NCBI GenBank assembly: GCA_963728985.1
Contig: CAVSME010000001.1
Coordinates: 682,001-746,000 of the forward strand
Direction: 5' to 3'
DNA: 64,000 nucleotides
Source: DASXAI01 sp963728985
Lineage (GTDB): Bacteria > Actinomycetota > Acidimicrobiia > Acidimicrobiales > Ilumatobacteraceae
This document shows, one piece after another, positions 51,567 through 60,148 of the stretch (positions within the stretch are counted from its first letter, which is position 1; the number at the start of each line of letters is the position of its first letter). The position numbers and the translations under genes were made by a program. The notes under the pieces are model-generated. The model was not told the DNA's origin and searched no databases. It saw only the letters and a list, made by a program, of their open reading frames with translations.

Positions 51567-53234
51567 TCATGGTGTCACTCGGTAGGGCTGCAGCTTGACC
51601 AGGGCCGACCGAACCGCGCTCGCTGCGGTCTGGCCGAGACCGCAGATCGACGCATCGGTCATCACCGCGTCAAGGTCCGCGAGCAGGGCGAGCTCCCGGC
51701 GGTTGTCCACGTCGGGCGCAGCAAGTCGGACGAGGGACTCCACTTGCCGCTGCGTGCCGATCCGGCACGGGACGCACTGACCACAGCTCTCGTCGCGGAA
51801 GAAGGCGGCGATGCGGGTCAGCACCTGGGCCACATCGACCGTGTCGTCAAGCACCACGACCACACCCGAGCCGAGCGTGGCGTTCACCTCGCGCAACCCC
51901 TCGAACGTGAGCGGCGTGTCGAGCTCGTCGGCGGTCAAGAACCCACCGGCTGCCCCGCCCATCAGCACGGCTTGTAACGGCCGCCCGCCCACGACACCGC
52001 CTGCCATCGTCAACAGCTCCCGCAGCGTGGCGCCGAACGTGAGCTCGTACAGACCCGGCCGCTCGACCCGGCCCGAGACGCAAAACAGCTTCGTGCCGGT
52101 CGACGCGCCGATGCCCGTTGCCGCGAACGCCTGGCCGCCGTGGAGCACGATGGGCAGCACGTTGATGAGCGTCTCGACGTTGTTCACCAGGGTCGGCTGG
52201 CCGAACAAGCCGACCTCGACGGGGAACGGGGGCTTGGACCGCGGCTCGCCCCGAAACCCCTCGAGCGAGTTGAACAGGGCCGTTTCCTCGCCGCAGATGT
52301 AGGCACCGGCACCGATGCGCAGCTCGAGATCGAAGTCGAAGCCGAGACCCATCACATTGGTACCCAGGTAGCCGCGTCGGTAGGCCTGATCGATGGCGGC
52401 GGCCACCCTGCGGCGTGCTTCGGGATACTCCCCCCGGATGTAGATGTAACCGCGCTCGGCGCCGACGGCGAAACCACCGATGGTCGTCGCCTCGACGAGC
52501 GCGAACGGGTCGCGCTCCATGACGACCCGGTCTTTGAACGTCCCCGGCTCGCTCTCGTCGGCGTTGGCGACGACGTACTTCGGACGATCGGGCTGAGACG
52601 CGACGGCGCTCCACTTGCGACCGGTCGGGAAGGCGGCACCACCGCGACCGACGAGCCCGCTGTCCCCGAGCTCACGCAGCACGCCCGATGGTCCGAGCGC
52701 AACGGCCTGGCGCAGCGCGGCATAGCCGCCGTGGACGCGGTAGTCGTCGAGGCTGTCGGGGTCGACCGCGCCGACACGACGCAGCAGCACCAGAGCGGGA
52801 TCGCCCTGCTGTGGCAGCGCCCGCTCGTCACCGGCGCGGACCTCGACGCGGGGCGGAGCGCCCGCCTCGATGAACAATGCTGCCGGCGCCCGTTCGCACA
52901 GCCCAAGGCACGGGCTGGCGTGCTCACCGTCGGCCACCACCGCTCCGTTCACTTGGCAGGCGATGTCGACGCAGCGATGGACGACCGTACCGGATCTGGG
53001 TTCGAGCGAGAACAGCCCGTAGAAGCTGGCCACGCCGAAGATCTCGGCGGGTGCCACGTCCATTGCCTCCGCCAGACGACTGATGGCGCCGGGACTGATC
53101 CACCCGACTCGGTCGTTCACGGCGTGGAGGAGCGGCAGCAGTTGATCGCGTGCCGTCCCGTGGGCCGCGACATGAGCGTCGATGGTCGTGCGCTCGGCCG
53201 CCGAGGCGACGCCCCCCGAGAGCTTCAGGTCCAT
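51567..53234 (-). CDS. NuoE-NuoF fusion, NAD-reducing subunit of formate dehydrogenase
   Basis: 555 residues. N-terminal NuoE-like 2Fe-2S domain (~1-120): C88 and C93 (RCVDIAC), C109 and C113 (SPCLGLCERAP). The NuoF domain follows: FMN/NADH site GDSGLVGRGGAAFPTGRKW, then GAYICGEETALFNSLEG and a C-terminal 4Fe-4S (ESCGQCVPCRIGTQ plus SICGLG). Electrons from formate arrive through the Fe-S chain and reduce NAD+ at FMN. The ATG at 53234 overlaps the catalytic subunit's TGA by one base, and the stop is 16 bp before the iron-sulfur gene. Confidence 0.92.
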   Translation of the reverse strand: MDLKLSGGVASAAERTTIDAHVAAHGTARDQLLPLLHAVNDRVGWISPGAISRLAEAMDVAPAEIFGVASFYGLFSLEPRSGTVVHRCVDIACQVNGAVVADGEHASPCLGLCERAPAALFIEAGAPPRVEVRAGDERALPQQGDPALVLLRRVGAVDPDSLDDYRVHGGYAALRQAVALGPSGVLRELGDSGLVGRGGAAFPTGRKWSAVASQPDRPKYVVANADESEPGTFKDRVVMERDPFALVEATTIGGFAVGAERGYIYIRGEYPEARRRVAAAIDQAYRRGYLGTNVMGLGFDFDLELRIGAGAYICGEETALFNSLEGFRGEPRSKPPFPVEVGLFGQPTLVNNVETLINVLPIVLHGGQAFAATGIGASTGTKLFCVSGRVERPGLYELTFGATLRELLTMAGGVVGGRPLQAVLMGGAAGGFLTADELDTPLTFEGLREVNATLGSGVVVVLDDTVDVAQVLTRIAAFFRDESCGQCVPCRIGTQRQVESLVRLAAPDVDNRRELALLADLDAVMTDASICGLGQTAASAVRSALVKLQPYRVTP

Positions 53235-55174
53235 CAGACCGACGCCAGTTTGTCGACACGCACCGCGGCAGCCTTGAACTCGGCGGTACCCGAGCGAGGG
53301 TCGTTGGCTTCGATCGTGAGCAGGTTGACGTCGACTTCGCCGGCGAAGTGGAACGTCATGAAGACGAGGCCAGCACGCAGACCGGGATCGATGCGAACCG
53401 GCGCGTCCACCGTGCCCCGCCGCGACGTGACCCGGACGACCTCGCCGTCGGCCACTCCGATGGCGGCCGCGTCGTGTGCGGACAGGTCGATCGTCTCACC
53501 TTGTCGGAGCGGCGAGGCGATGGCGCCGGATTGCACACCGGTGTTGTACGAGTCGAGCCGGCGGCCGGTCGTGAGCAGTAGTGGATACTCGTCAGTGATC
53601 GGGTCCACGGGCGGATCATGGTGCACGACGCTGAACGGTGCGGGCGCACCCCGCTCGGCCGGATCGTCGGCCCACAGTCGACCATGCAGGTATGTCGGCT
53701 CGAGTCGCTCCTCGTCGTAACACGGCCACTGGATGCCGGAGAGAGCCTCGATCCGACCGTACGACATGCCTCGGTGCATGGGCGAGACCGAGCGCAGTTC
53801 GTCCCAGACCGCCTCGGCGCGAGTCGCCGGCGACGCGTCGGGACCGCCATAGCTCCATTCGTGACCGAGGCGGCCCGCCAGCGCCAGCAGGATGTCCATG
53901 TCGTCTCGGGCGCCTTCGGGGCCGTCGAGGGCCTTCCGAACACGCTGGACCCGCCGCTCCGAGTTCGTGACCGTCCCCTCCGACTCGCACCACGCTGCCG
54001 TGGCGGGCAGCACCACGTGGGCCAGCTCCGCAGTCTTGGTGAGGAAGATGTCCTGTACGACCAGGTGGTCGAGGTTCTGCAGCAAGCGCCGGGCGCGAGT
54101 GATGTCGGCTTCCGACTGCGCCGGGTTCTCGCCGAGGCAGAACACGGTCCGCAGCTCGCCGTGCTCCATCGCTTCGAACATGCCGGTCAGGTGCTTGCCG
54201 TAGCGCGGTTGGATCGTCGTTCCCCAGGCCCGATCGAACGCGGTGCGCGCCTCGTCGTCGAGGATGTCCTGGAAGCCCGGTAGCCGGTTGGGCACCGCAC
54301 CCATGTCCCCGCCGCCCTGGACGTTGTTCTGCCCGCGCAAGGGACTCAACCCGCTTCCGGCCCGACCGACGTGACCCGTGAGCAGCGCCAGGTTGATGAG
54401 CGAGACAACGTTGTCGACGCCGTTGTGGTGCTCGGTGATGCCGAGCGTCCAACACAACTGCGCACGGTCAGCCATGGCATAGGCGTGGGCGAGGGTGACG
54501 ATGTCATCGGCGGCGACTCCGGTAGCGGCCTCGGCGCGCTCCAGCGTCCATTCTTCCGCCGACGCCATGTACTCGGCGAAGCCGGTCGTGGCCCGTTCGA
54601 CGAATGTCGTGTTGACCAGCCCGGCGTGGATGATCTCGCGGCCGACGGCGAGCGCCAGCGCGATGTCCGTGCCGACGCGGAGGCCGAGCCAGCGCTCGGC
54701 CCAGCCGGCGGTGGCGGTGCGGCGCGGATCGACGACGAAGATGCGCGCGCCCCGTTCGCGCGCCAGCAGCACATGGTGGAAGAAGATCGGATGCGTTTCG
54801 CGCGCGTTCGAGCCCCACATGACGATGACGTCGGCGGTCTCGGCGTCCCGGTAGGACGACGTGCCACCACCAGCTCCGAAGACTGTCGCCAGACCGACGA
54901 CGCTAGGAGCGTGTCAAGTGCGATTGCAGCTGTCGATGTTGTTCGTGCCGACAGCGACGCGCACGAGCTTCTGGGCCAGGTAGTTGACCTCGTTGGTGGC
55001 CTTCGAGCACGAGAACATCCCGAACGCGTCGGGACCGTGGGCATCGACGACGCGGCGAAAGCCAGTGGCGGCTGCGTCGAGTGCTTCGTCCCAACTGGCG
55101 GGGCGCAGCACGCCGTCGCGGCGCACGAGCGGCTGGGTCAAGCGGGGTAGGCGTTCGGCAGGTCGACGAGGCAT
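53234..55174 (-). CDS. fdhA: selenocysteine-containing formate dehydrogenase catalytic subunit (in-frame UGA at 54914-54916)
   Basis: 646 residues when the TGA at 54914-54916 is read as selenocysteine (U87). The flanks NNIDSCNRT-U-HAPSVVGL match the Sec/Cys loop of formate dehydrogenases, and the frame is continuous on both sides to 53234. Downstream are VMWGSNARETHP, GLSPLRGQNNVQGGGDMG (catalytic-loop Arg) and VQDIFLTKTAELAHVVLP, then the Mo-bis-MGD domain to TKTAEL...LPATAAW and the cap. The usual N-terminal 4Fe-4S is missing; it is on the partner 50696-51550, and the protein begins MPRRPAERL where that domain ends. The start at 55174 has GAAGGAG upstream. SECIS-like hairpin at 54885-54901. 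Confidence 0.88.
54885..54916 (-). promoter_or_regulatory. selenocysteine UGA codon and bacterial SECIS-like hairpin
   Basis: The TGA at 54914-54916 is followed 12 bases later by GUCGUC-GGUCU-GGCGAC (54901 down to 54885). The six-pair stem includes one U-G pair and closes a 5-base GGUCU loop, the loop SelB reads in E. coli fdhF. Spacing and loop both fit a bacterial SECIS within the coding sequence. SelA, SelB and tRNA-Sec genes are not in this window. Confidence 0.8.
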
Positions 55175-55296
55175 CGATCGCTCCTTCGTTTGCTTTCCGA
55201 TCACAGTAGACGTGCCGTGGCCGGGGTCGCAGTGCTCACCGGACCCGCTCTCGCGCCTGCACCTCACCGGGTGAGGCGTTCGGGCGCGTGGTGGGT

Positions 55297-55926
55297 TCAG
55301 TGTGTTCGCGGCGGCAGCTCGCCGCGTCGCAGTTGGTGGACGAGGGCGTCGATCGCCCAGGCCACGATGGGTCCCGAGGCGTCACCCGCCAGGCCGAACT
55401 CCTCGCGCATGCGCAGCCACGCCTGGGCCGACACCAGCATGCGGAGGACGGCGGCGACGCCACGCTGCTGCTCGTCGTCGAGCTCGGGAAGCGTCCGCCC
55501 GACGAGTTGGCGGATCTGGCCGGCGCGGGCGCTCGTCCCCTGCGTGGAACGACGGGGATCGGCGTTGAACAGCGCCTCGGCCCGGGCCTCGACGTGGTGC
55601 GCCTCGAGGCCGGCCATGAGAACGACGGCGATCGGCTTCAGGTCGTCGAGGCGTTGCGGGAGCTCGGGTTCGGGCCCGGTCAACGCCGTGAGGCGCGCGG
55701 CGAGCGCCTCGACCAGTGCCGAGCGGTCGGGGAAGTGCCGGTACACGGTGCTCTCTGCCACCCCGGCGGCGCGTGCGAGTTCCTTCGTCGTGACCTCGTC
55801 GGGCGCCCGGTCCTCCAGCAGGGCGGTGAGCGCATCGATGATGCCGTCGCGGGTCTGCTGCGCCTGGCGCTCACGGAGCGGCGACGAGTACGCGCGACGG
55901 CCGGGCGGGGCCGCCTCCTCAGGCAC
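55297..55926 (-). CDS. TetR/AcrR family transcriptional regulator
   Basis: 209 residues. HTH near 28-70: RDGIIDALTALLEDRAPDEVTTKELARAAGVAESTVYRHFPDRSALVEAL-type sequence, seen in parts. The rest is a helical ligand domain (AHHVEARAEALFNADPRR). The divergent palindrome ATTGACAG-N10-CTGTCAAT (55986-56011) is about 60 bp upstream of its GTG and may be its operator. It probably acts on the truncated gene next to it; it is also 122 bp upstream of fdhA on the same strand, so a link with formate metabolism is possible but unproven. Confidence 0.87.
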   Translation of the reverse strand: MPEEAAPPGRRAYSSPLRERQAQQTRDGIIDALTALLEDRAPDEVTTKELARAAGVAESTVYRHFPDRSALVEALAARLTALTGPEPELPQRLDDLKPIAVVLMAGLEAHHVEARAEALFNADPRRSTQGTSARAGQIRQLVGRTLPELDDEQQRGVAAVLRMLVSAQAWLRMREEFGLAGDASGPIVAWAIDALVHQLRRGELPPRTH

Positions 55927-55985
55927 GGCCGCCGCGGTGACCGGCTCCGAGCGACCTCCGTTTCCAATCCATAGGAGCAGACTCT

Positions 55986-56011
55986 ATTGACAGTAGTATT
56001 GTCCTGTCAAT
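55986..56011. promoter_or_regulatory. TetR-type operator palindrome
   Basis: ATTGACAG (55986-55993) and CTGTCAAT (56004-56011) are perfect 8-bp inverted arms with a 10-base spacer. It lies between the TetR gene and the PEP-domain remnant. Part of it reads TTGACA, so it overlaps a likely -35 box. Confidence 0.55.
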
Positions 56012-56999
56012 ATCGCCGGATCCGGGCCGAGCTGGCGGGGCACCTGGCCGAGTGCCTGCGCCACTTCGAGGACGGCATGCGCCGGAACCTCGACACCCAC
56101 GGCGGTGACCTCGTCCCGGTCGGCGACCTTCTCGCGCACGGCGAACGCTGGGGCATCGACCCCGCGGAGATGGCGGCGCTGCTGGTCGGTGCGTCAGCCG
56201 CGACCCTCGAGACCGCGCGCCTGCTGCGCCCGGTGGCCGTGGCGCTGGTCGGAGCCGAGACCGATCCCGCCACCATCGACGACGTGCGCGCCCTCGGTGC
56301 CGACGCGGCCCGGGCGGTCGATGCCTGGATCGAGGGGCACGCCTGGCGGCTCGTGACCAGTGACGACATCGACCGGCCGAGCCTCGCCGAACTGCCCGAG
56401 CTGCAACTGCGGACGTTGCTCGCCGCGGTCGAGATCACGGTGACGCCGACCGGTCCGGAGGCGGTCGCCGCTCGAGTGCCCGCCGACCAGCGAGCGCTGT
56501 TCACGTCACTGCTCGCCGGGCGGGCCGAGGAGCGCGACCGGGTGGAGGCGATGCCACCGCCTCGCTCGCTCGGGGCGCCCGAGCCCCCGCCACCCCTCGA
56601 TGCGCTGCCGGCGCCGATGGCCCGCGCCACGAGGGCGGTCATGGCGACGCTCACCGCCGACATCACCGCGCCCCAGACCGAGCCCCTGCGCGGGACCGGC
56701 GTCGGCGATCACCCGTACCGCGGCCGCGCCTGCGTCGTCAGCGACCGGGGCGAGGCGGCCGAGCTGCTCGAACCAGGCGACGTGCTGGTCACGCCGTTCA
56801 CCGGGCCCGCCGCGAACTCGCTCCTCCCACTGCTCGGCGCACTTGTCGTCGAGGAGGGAGGCTCCATGTGCCACGCGGCGATCGTGGCCCGCGAGTTCGG
56901 CCTCCGGCGGTCGTCGGCGCCTTGGGGGCGATGACGATCCCCCGAGGCAGCACGATCGAGGTCGACCCCACCGCTGGCGTCGTCCGCGTCATCGGATAG
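55987..56999 (+). pseudogene. PEP-utilising enzyme mobile-domain protein, N-truncated, frame broken near 56912
   Basis: The body reads as the central helical part and the PEP-swivelling domain of PEP synthase/rifampin phosphotransferase-like enzymes: GDHPYRGRACVVSDRGEAAELL, LVTPFTGPAANSLL, and the His motif GGSMCHAAIVAREFGL. The frame then stops at ~56934, but PAVVGALGAMTIPRGSTIEVDP continues in the next frame to 56999, so one base seems missing near 56912. No ATP-grasp domain precedes it; the frame begins inside the palindrome at 55986. It therefore looks like a fragment. The real start may be ATG 56077. Confidence 0.6.
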
Positions 57000-57114
57000 C
57001 CACCTCGAGCGTCGCCGGCGCGGGCTGACCTGGCCCCAGGCAACGACATTCGCGGTCCCAGGCGTCGCCGCACGCGGCGCACGTTTCGCACACCCACGAC
57101 CAAGGAGCGAACCG

Positions 57115-57562
57115 ATGATCACCGACAGCATCCCCATGACCGGCGTCGCCACCACACGGAGCCCGAGCTTCAACCGCATCGCCGCCATCTCGGGCCTCGC
57201 GTTCGTCCTCTGCGTGGTGACGAGCCTGGTCCTGGTCGGCGATGTCCCGAAGGCCAGCGACGACGTGACGACGCTCCGCGCCTACTTCACCGAGAGCCCC
57301 GGCTCTCACCAAGCCGGGCTGCTCCTGATCGGCCTCTCGATCGTCCCGGCGTTCCTCTTCCTCGCCGGACTTGTCGGGATCCACCGCGATGCCGACCGAG
57401 CGCACGGCGAGCAGCGGACCGTCGCCATCGTCGGGTTCCTCGTGTTCGCCAACGCCCTGAACGCCGTCGGCCAGGCGATCGACGGCGCTCGGCCTCCTGA
57501 TCTTCCCCGCGTTCATCGCCTGGGTCATTGCCGGCAGCGCCCTGCTGTACCGCGACGCGTGA
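57115..57562 (+). CDS. small four-helix membrane protein (frame broken near 57490)
   Basis: About 148 residues when joined. Membrane helices: AAISGLAFVLCVVTSLVLVG, GLLLIGLSIVPAFLFLAGLVG, VAIVGFLVFANALNAVGQ and, in the next frame, GLLIFPAFIAWVIAGSALLYRDA. One extra G near 57490 accounts for the break, and the join AIDALGLLIFPAF reads smoothly. Family not identified; resembles DUF4386-like integral proteins with unknown role. The ATG at 57115 follows an AAGGAGC site. It is convergent with the MarR gene. Confidence 0.62.
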
Positions 57563-57618
57563 GGCTTGCTGCACGCGCCGCCGGTCGAGCAAGCGCTCGC
57601 TCGACATCCTCGGGACCT

Positions 57619-58080
57619 TCAGCCGCTTCGCGGAGCGGTGGACGCGGTTGCGTCACGCGAGAGACGTGAGAGCGACTGCAGCGTCGTCCGTGTCGTCTCG
57701 AGCGCCTCGGCGGAGATCTCTCCTGCGACCGCGGTGCGCCAGCTGAGCGAAGCGCTCGTGATCGCCGCGAGTGTCGCCCGGCCCTTGCGGGTCAGACGCA
57801 CGAGCGGTGAGCCGCGGTGGCGTGGGTTCGGCTGGTAGTCGGCGAGGGCCTCGTCGACGAGCAGCTCGACGACGCGGCGAACGCTCTGGCGGGTGATGCC
57901 GAGACGACCTGCCGCTGTAGCGAGCGTCCAGTCACCTTCGGACAGCACGCTCAGCACCTGCCATCGCGCTTGGCTCTGGCCAACGGTTCCGGCGATCGCG
58001 TCGCCCGCCTGGCGGATGGCACCGGCGGCCTCGAACACATCCGCGACGAGGAGGGCGATGTCTTCAACTCGCTCTGGCAT
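57619..58080 (-). CDS. MarR family transcriptional regulator
   Basis: 153 residues. Winged helix: RWQVLSVLSEGDWTLATAAGRLGITRQSVRRVVELLVDEALADYQPNPRHRGSPLVRLT-type sequence, seen in parts. The N-terminal dimer helix is MPERVEDIALLVADVF. Short, complete. Divergent from the hemerythrin fragment with TTGACAG/CTGTCA sites in the 53-bp gap, so it probably controls that gene and itself. Ligand unknown. Confidence 0.88.
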   Translation of the reverse strand: MPERVEDIALLVADVFEAAGAIRQAGDAIAGTVGQSQARWQVLSVLSEGDWTLATAAGRLGITRQSVRRVVELLVDEALADYQPNPRHRGSPLVRLTRKGRATLAAITSASLSWRTAVAGEISAEALETTRTTLQSLSRLSRDATASTAPRSG

Positions 58081-58096
58081 GCTCCGAGTCTACCAT

Positions 58097-58131
58097 ATTG
58101 ACAGGATACTCACATGTTGCCTTACTGTCAT
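58097..58131. promoter_or_regulatory. MarR-type divergent promoter with ATTGACAG/CTGTCAT half-sites
   Basis: ATTGACAG (58097-58104) and CTGTCAT (58125-58131) lie 20 bases apart in the gap between the MarR gene and the hemerythrin-like fragment. The half-site is the same as at 55986. The first arm also serves as a possible -35 TTGACA. Confidence 0.45.
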
Positions 58132-58133
58132 CC

Positions 58134-58364
58134 ATGTCTGGACCTGATCTGTTCACGCTCCCGCACAAGGCACTGCGCGCACTGGTCGGTGCGACCGCCA
58201 CAGCGCTTGGTGGGGTCGACACCACGAACCTCCTCGCCGTGGCAACGGTCGGCGCCCAACTCCGGTGCCTGCTCACCGATCTCGACGAGCACGGCCACCA
58301 CGAGGACGACTTCATCGTTCCTGTCGGCTCCGGCGAGCTATTCCTACGGCTGCCGGGCCGATGA
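58134..58364 (+). pseudogene. hemerythrin-like protein, C-terminally truncated
   Basis: 76 residues. GPDLFTLPHKALRALVGATATALGG carries the first His helix of hemerythrin HHE domains, and LTDLDEHGHHEDDFIVP the HxxxE/D second. The remaining helices and iron ligands (usually ~80 more residues) are missing, and the tail VGSGELFLRLPGR is not homologous. It cannot form the complete di-iron site. It is divergent from MarR, whose control it may have been under. Confidence 0.65.
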
Positions 58365-58637
58365 CTCCGATGGCTTATCCGCACCTCGCACCGCACAGAG
58401 ACGACTGACTCGCTCGTTCCGCGCGTGCACGAACTCGATGGACTGGCGACGATATGAGACGTAGGACGGCATGTCCCCGGGCGCGGCGGGCTGCTTGAAG
58501 TCGCCGGTCGTAGTCGAACCGTGGTCCGTACTCGACGCCAGGAAGCGGCGCAGTTCAATCAGGTCGCGATCGGCGTTGCCCGTGCGGGAGGCGAGGTGGA
58601 GGCCAAGCTTGGCAAGGGATTCCGACTGTATCTTCAA
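58344..58637 (-). CDS. hypothetical protein
   Basis: 97 residues, no recognisable family: MKIQSESLAKLGLHLASRTG, RDLIELRRFLASS, then DMPSYVSYRRQSIEFVHARN. No signal peptide or membrane segment. Codon usage is weakly coding-like. It overlaps the truncated hemerythrin gene by 21 bases on the other strand and may be part of a remnant; treat as tentative. Confidence 0.3.
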   Translation of the reverse strand: MKIQSESLAKLGLHLASRTGNADRDLIELRRFLASSTDHGSTTTGDFKQPAAPGDMPSYVSYRRQSIEFVHARNERVSRLCAVRGADKPSESSARQP

Positions 58638-58964
58638 GAGCCCGCCGTCGTCTGAGCGGTCACGAGGTCTGCCTGCGCCGCGTGCGAGATCTTCGCGACT
58701 CCGGAGACCGTTGGTGCGAATCTGCCGCGCCAGAACGGCGAACCCGAGCCGTTTGATCTGGCGCGGTCGGAAGGTCGCGGATGGCGCTTGGTGCTTACGC
58801 CAGTACGTTGACCGGCACTTCCGGGCGGCGCGTCAGGACCGCCGACGGCCACGGGCGTCAGGCTGCGCTCGGACCCCGTCCGTTTCCTGGCTTACCTCCC
58901 CGTCGGCGCCCTCGGGCCGTAGGCTCACCGCCCCGACCTCGGACGAGGTCACGACTTGGGAGGA
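58638..58964. other. no gene seen
   Basis: 327 bp between the hypothetical ORF and peptidase E. Open frames here are short, lack start sites and show no homology I can name. The last bases include TGGGAGGA, the ribosome-binding site of peptidase E. Confidence 0.4.
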
Positions 58965-59642
58965 ATGGTGCGGCTGCTTCTCACCTCGGCAGGTGTCAGG
59001 AACGCGACCATCCACCACGCGCTGCTCGACATGCTCGGCAAGCCGATCGAGAACAGCACCGCGCTGTGCATCCCGACCGCGATGTACGGCCACCCTCATG
59101 CCGGTCCCGGTGAGCGCGCGTGGGATTTCGTTGCTGGGCGTTCTGAACAGCCCATGGTCGAACTGGGGTGGGAATCGGTGGGGTTGATCGAGCTGACCGC
59201 GCTGCCGAGCATCGACGCCGAGCGCTGGGTTCCTCTCGTGCGCAAGACCGATGTGTTGCTCGTGTCGGGCGGCGACGCCCTTTACCTCTGCCACTGGATG
59301 CGCGAGTGCGGGTTGGCCGAGCTCTTGGCCTCGCTCGACACCGTGTGGATCGGCATGAGTGGCGGGAGCATGGTGATGACGCCGCGCATCGGCAAGGAGT
59401 TCGTCGGATGGCAGTCACCTGTGGGCGACGACCGAGCGCTTGGTCTGGTTGGTTTCTCGATCTTCCCTCACCTCGAGCACGAGCTGCTGCCCGAGAACAC
59501 CCTGGCCAACGCCCGGACCTGGGCGGCCGGCCTCGATTGTCCGTCGTATGCCATCGACGACGAAACCGCCATCAGTGTGGTCGACGGCGTTGTCGATATC
59601 GTCTCGGAAGGACAGTGGTATCGGTTCGACGTCTCGAGGTGA
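58965..59642 (+). CDS. peptidase E-like / type 1 glutamine amidotransferase-fold protein (S51 family)
   Basis: 225 residues. The S51 motif WIGMSGGSMVMTPR carries the nucleophilic Ser, preceded by VLLVSGGDALYLCHW, and a C-terminal CPSYAIDDETAISVV strand; this is dipeptidase E/cyanophycinase-like. It cleaves Asp-X dipeptides in known members. It may however act on other substrates. ATG 58965 has the GGAGGA site just upstream; the earlier TTG frame is not needed. Stands alone. Confidence 0.87.
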   Translation: MVRLLLTSAGVRNATIHHALLDMLGKPIENSTALCIPTAMYGHPHAGPGERAWDFVAGRSEQPMVELGWESVGLIELTALPSIDAERWVPLVRKTDVLLVSGGDALYLCHWMRECGLAELLASLDTVWIGMSGGSMVMTPRIGKEFVGWQSPVGDDRALGLVGFSIFPHLEHELLPENTLANARTWAAGLDCPSYAIDDETAISVVDGVVDIVSEGQWYRFDVSR

Positions 59643-60148
59643 GGAATCCCGTCGAGCCCCGGACACGGTGGATGAGCGGACCGCCGCGGTCGACAGGGGG
59701 AGGGTCGATGTCGCTAGACGTGTGGTTCGACACCGCTGCCTCGTCGACGTTGCGCGGCGGGCAGCGGGCCAGGTCAGAGCACTGACCCGCCATGCGGCCA
59801 GTGCCGACGTCAAGCACTCAACCCGAAACTGGACGAGCCGCCCGCCATCGCCTCCGTCGCCAGGCGCGACGCGTCATCACCGCCCAAGGATGCCAAGAAC
59901 CCGAAGTTGGCTCGAAGACCGCCGAAGGCCCTTCCGGTTCTCGGGAAGGGCCTCTGACGTGGATTTTCGTCCAGTTGTCGACGATGCTGCAGATCGGCGT
60001 CGTCGCGCCGGTCTCAGGTTGTCGACGCGAACCTCCGCTGGCGGACTCAGCTCGTTCGAAGGGTCCGGAAGCCAGCCCTACACCCAGAGGCCTGGTTGGG
60101 TTGGCGAGGTCCGAGGAGGTGGTGACGAGCAGCGACGAGCCCGACCGA
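59643..60148. other. 506-bp gap without a clear gene, holding a terminator
   Basis: Both strands have only short or shadow-like frames here. It holds one strong hairpin (59926-59953, listed separately) and, near 59963-59995, a GATTTTCGTCCAGTTGTCGACG segment of lower GC. The rest is unexplained. Confidence 0.4.
59926..59953. terminator. 10-bp hairpin
   Basis: AGGCCCTTCC (59926-59935) and GGAAGGGCCT (59944-59953) pair perfectly around an 8-base loop GGTTCTCG. It stands between peptidase E (plus) and the alcohol dehydrogenase (minus), which converge here, and could serve both. Confidence 0.55.

Noticed and set aside
53234..55267. Two separate ORFs for the formate dehydrogenase catalytic subunit
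   Set aside because: Both are in the same frame, separated only by one TGA at the conserved Sec position with a SECIS-like hairpin after it; read as one selenoprotein.
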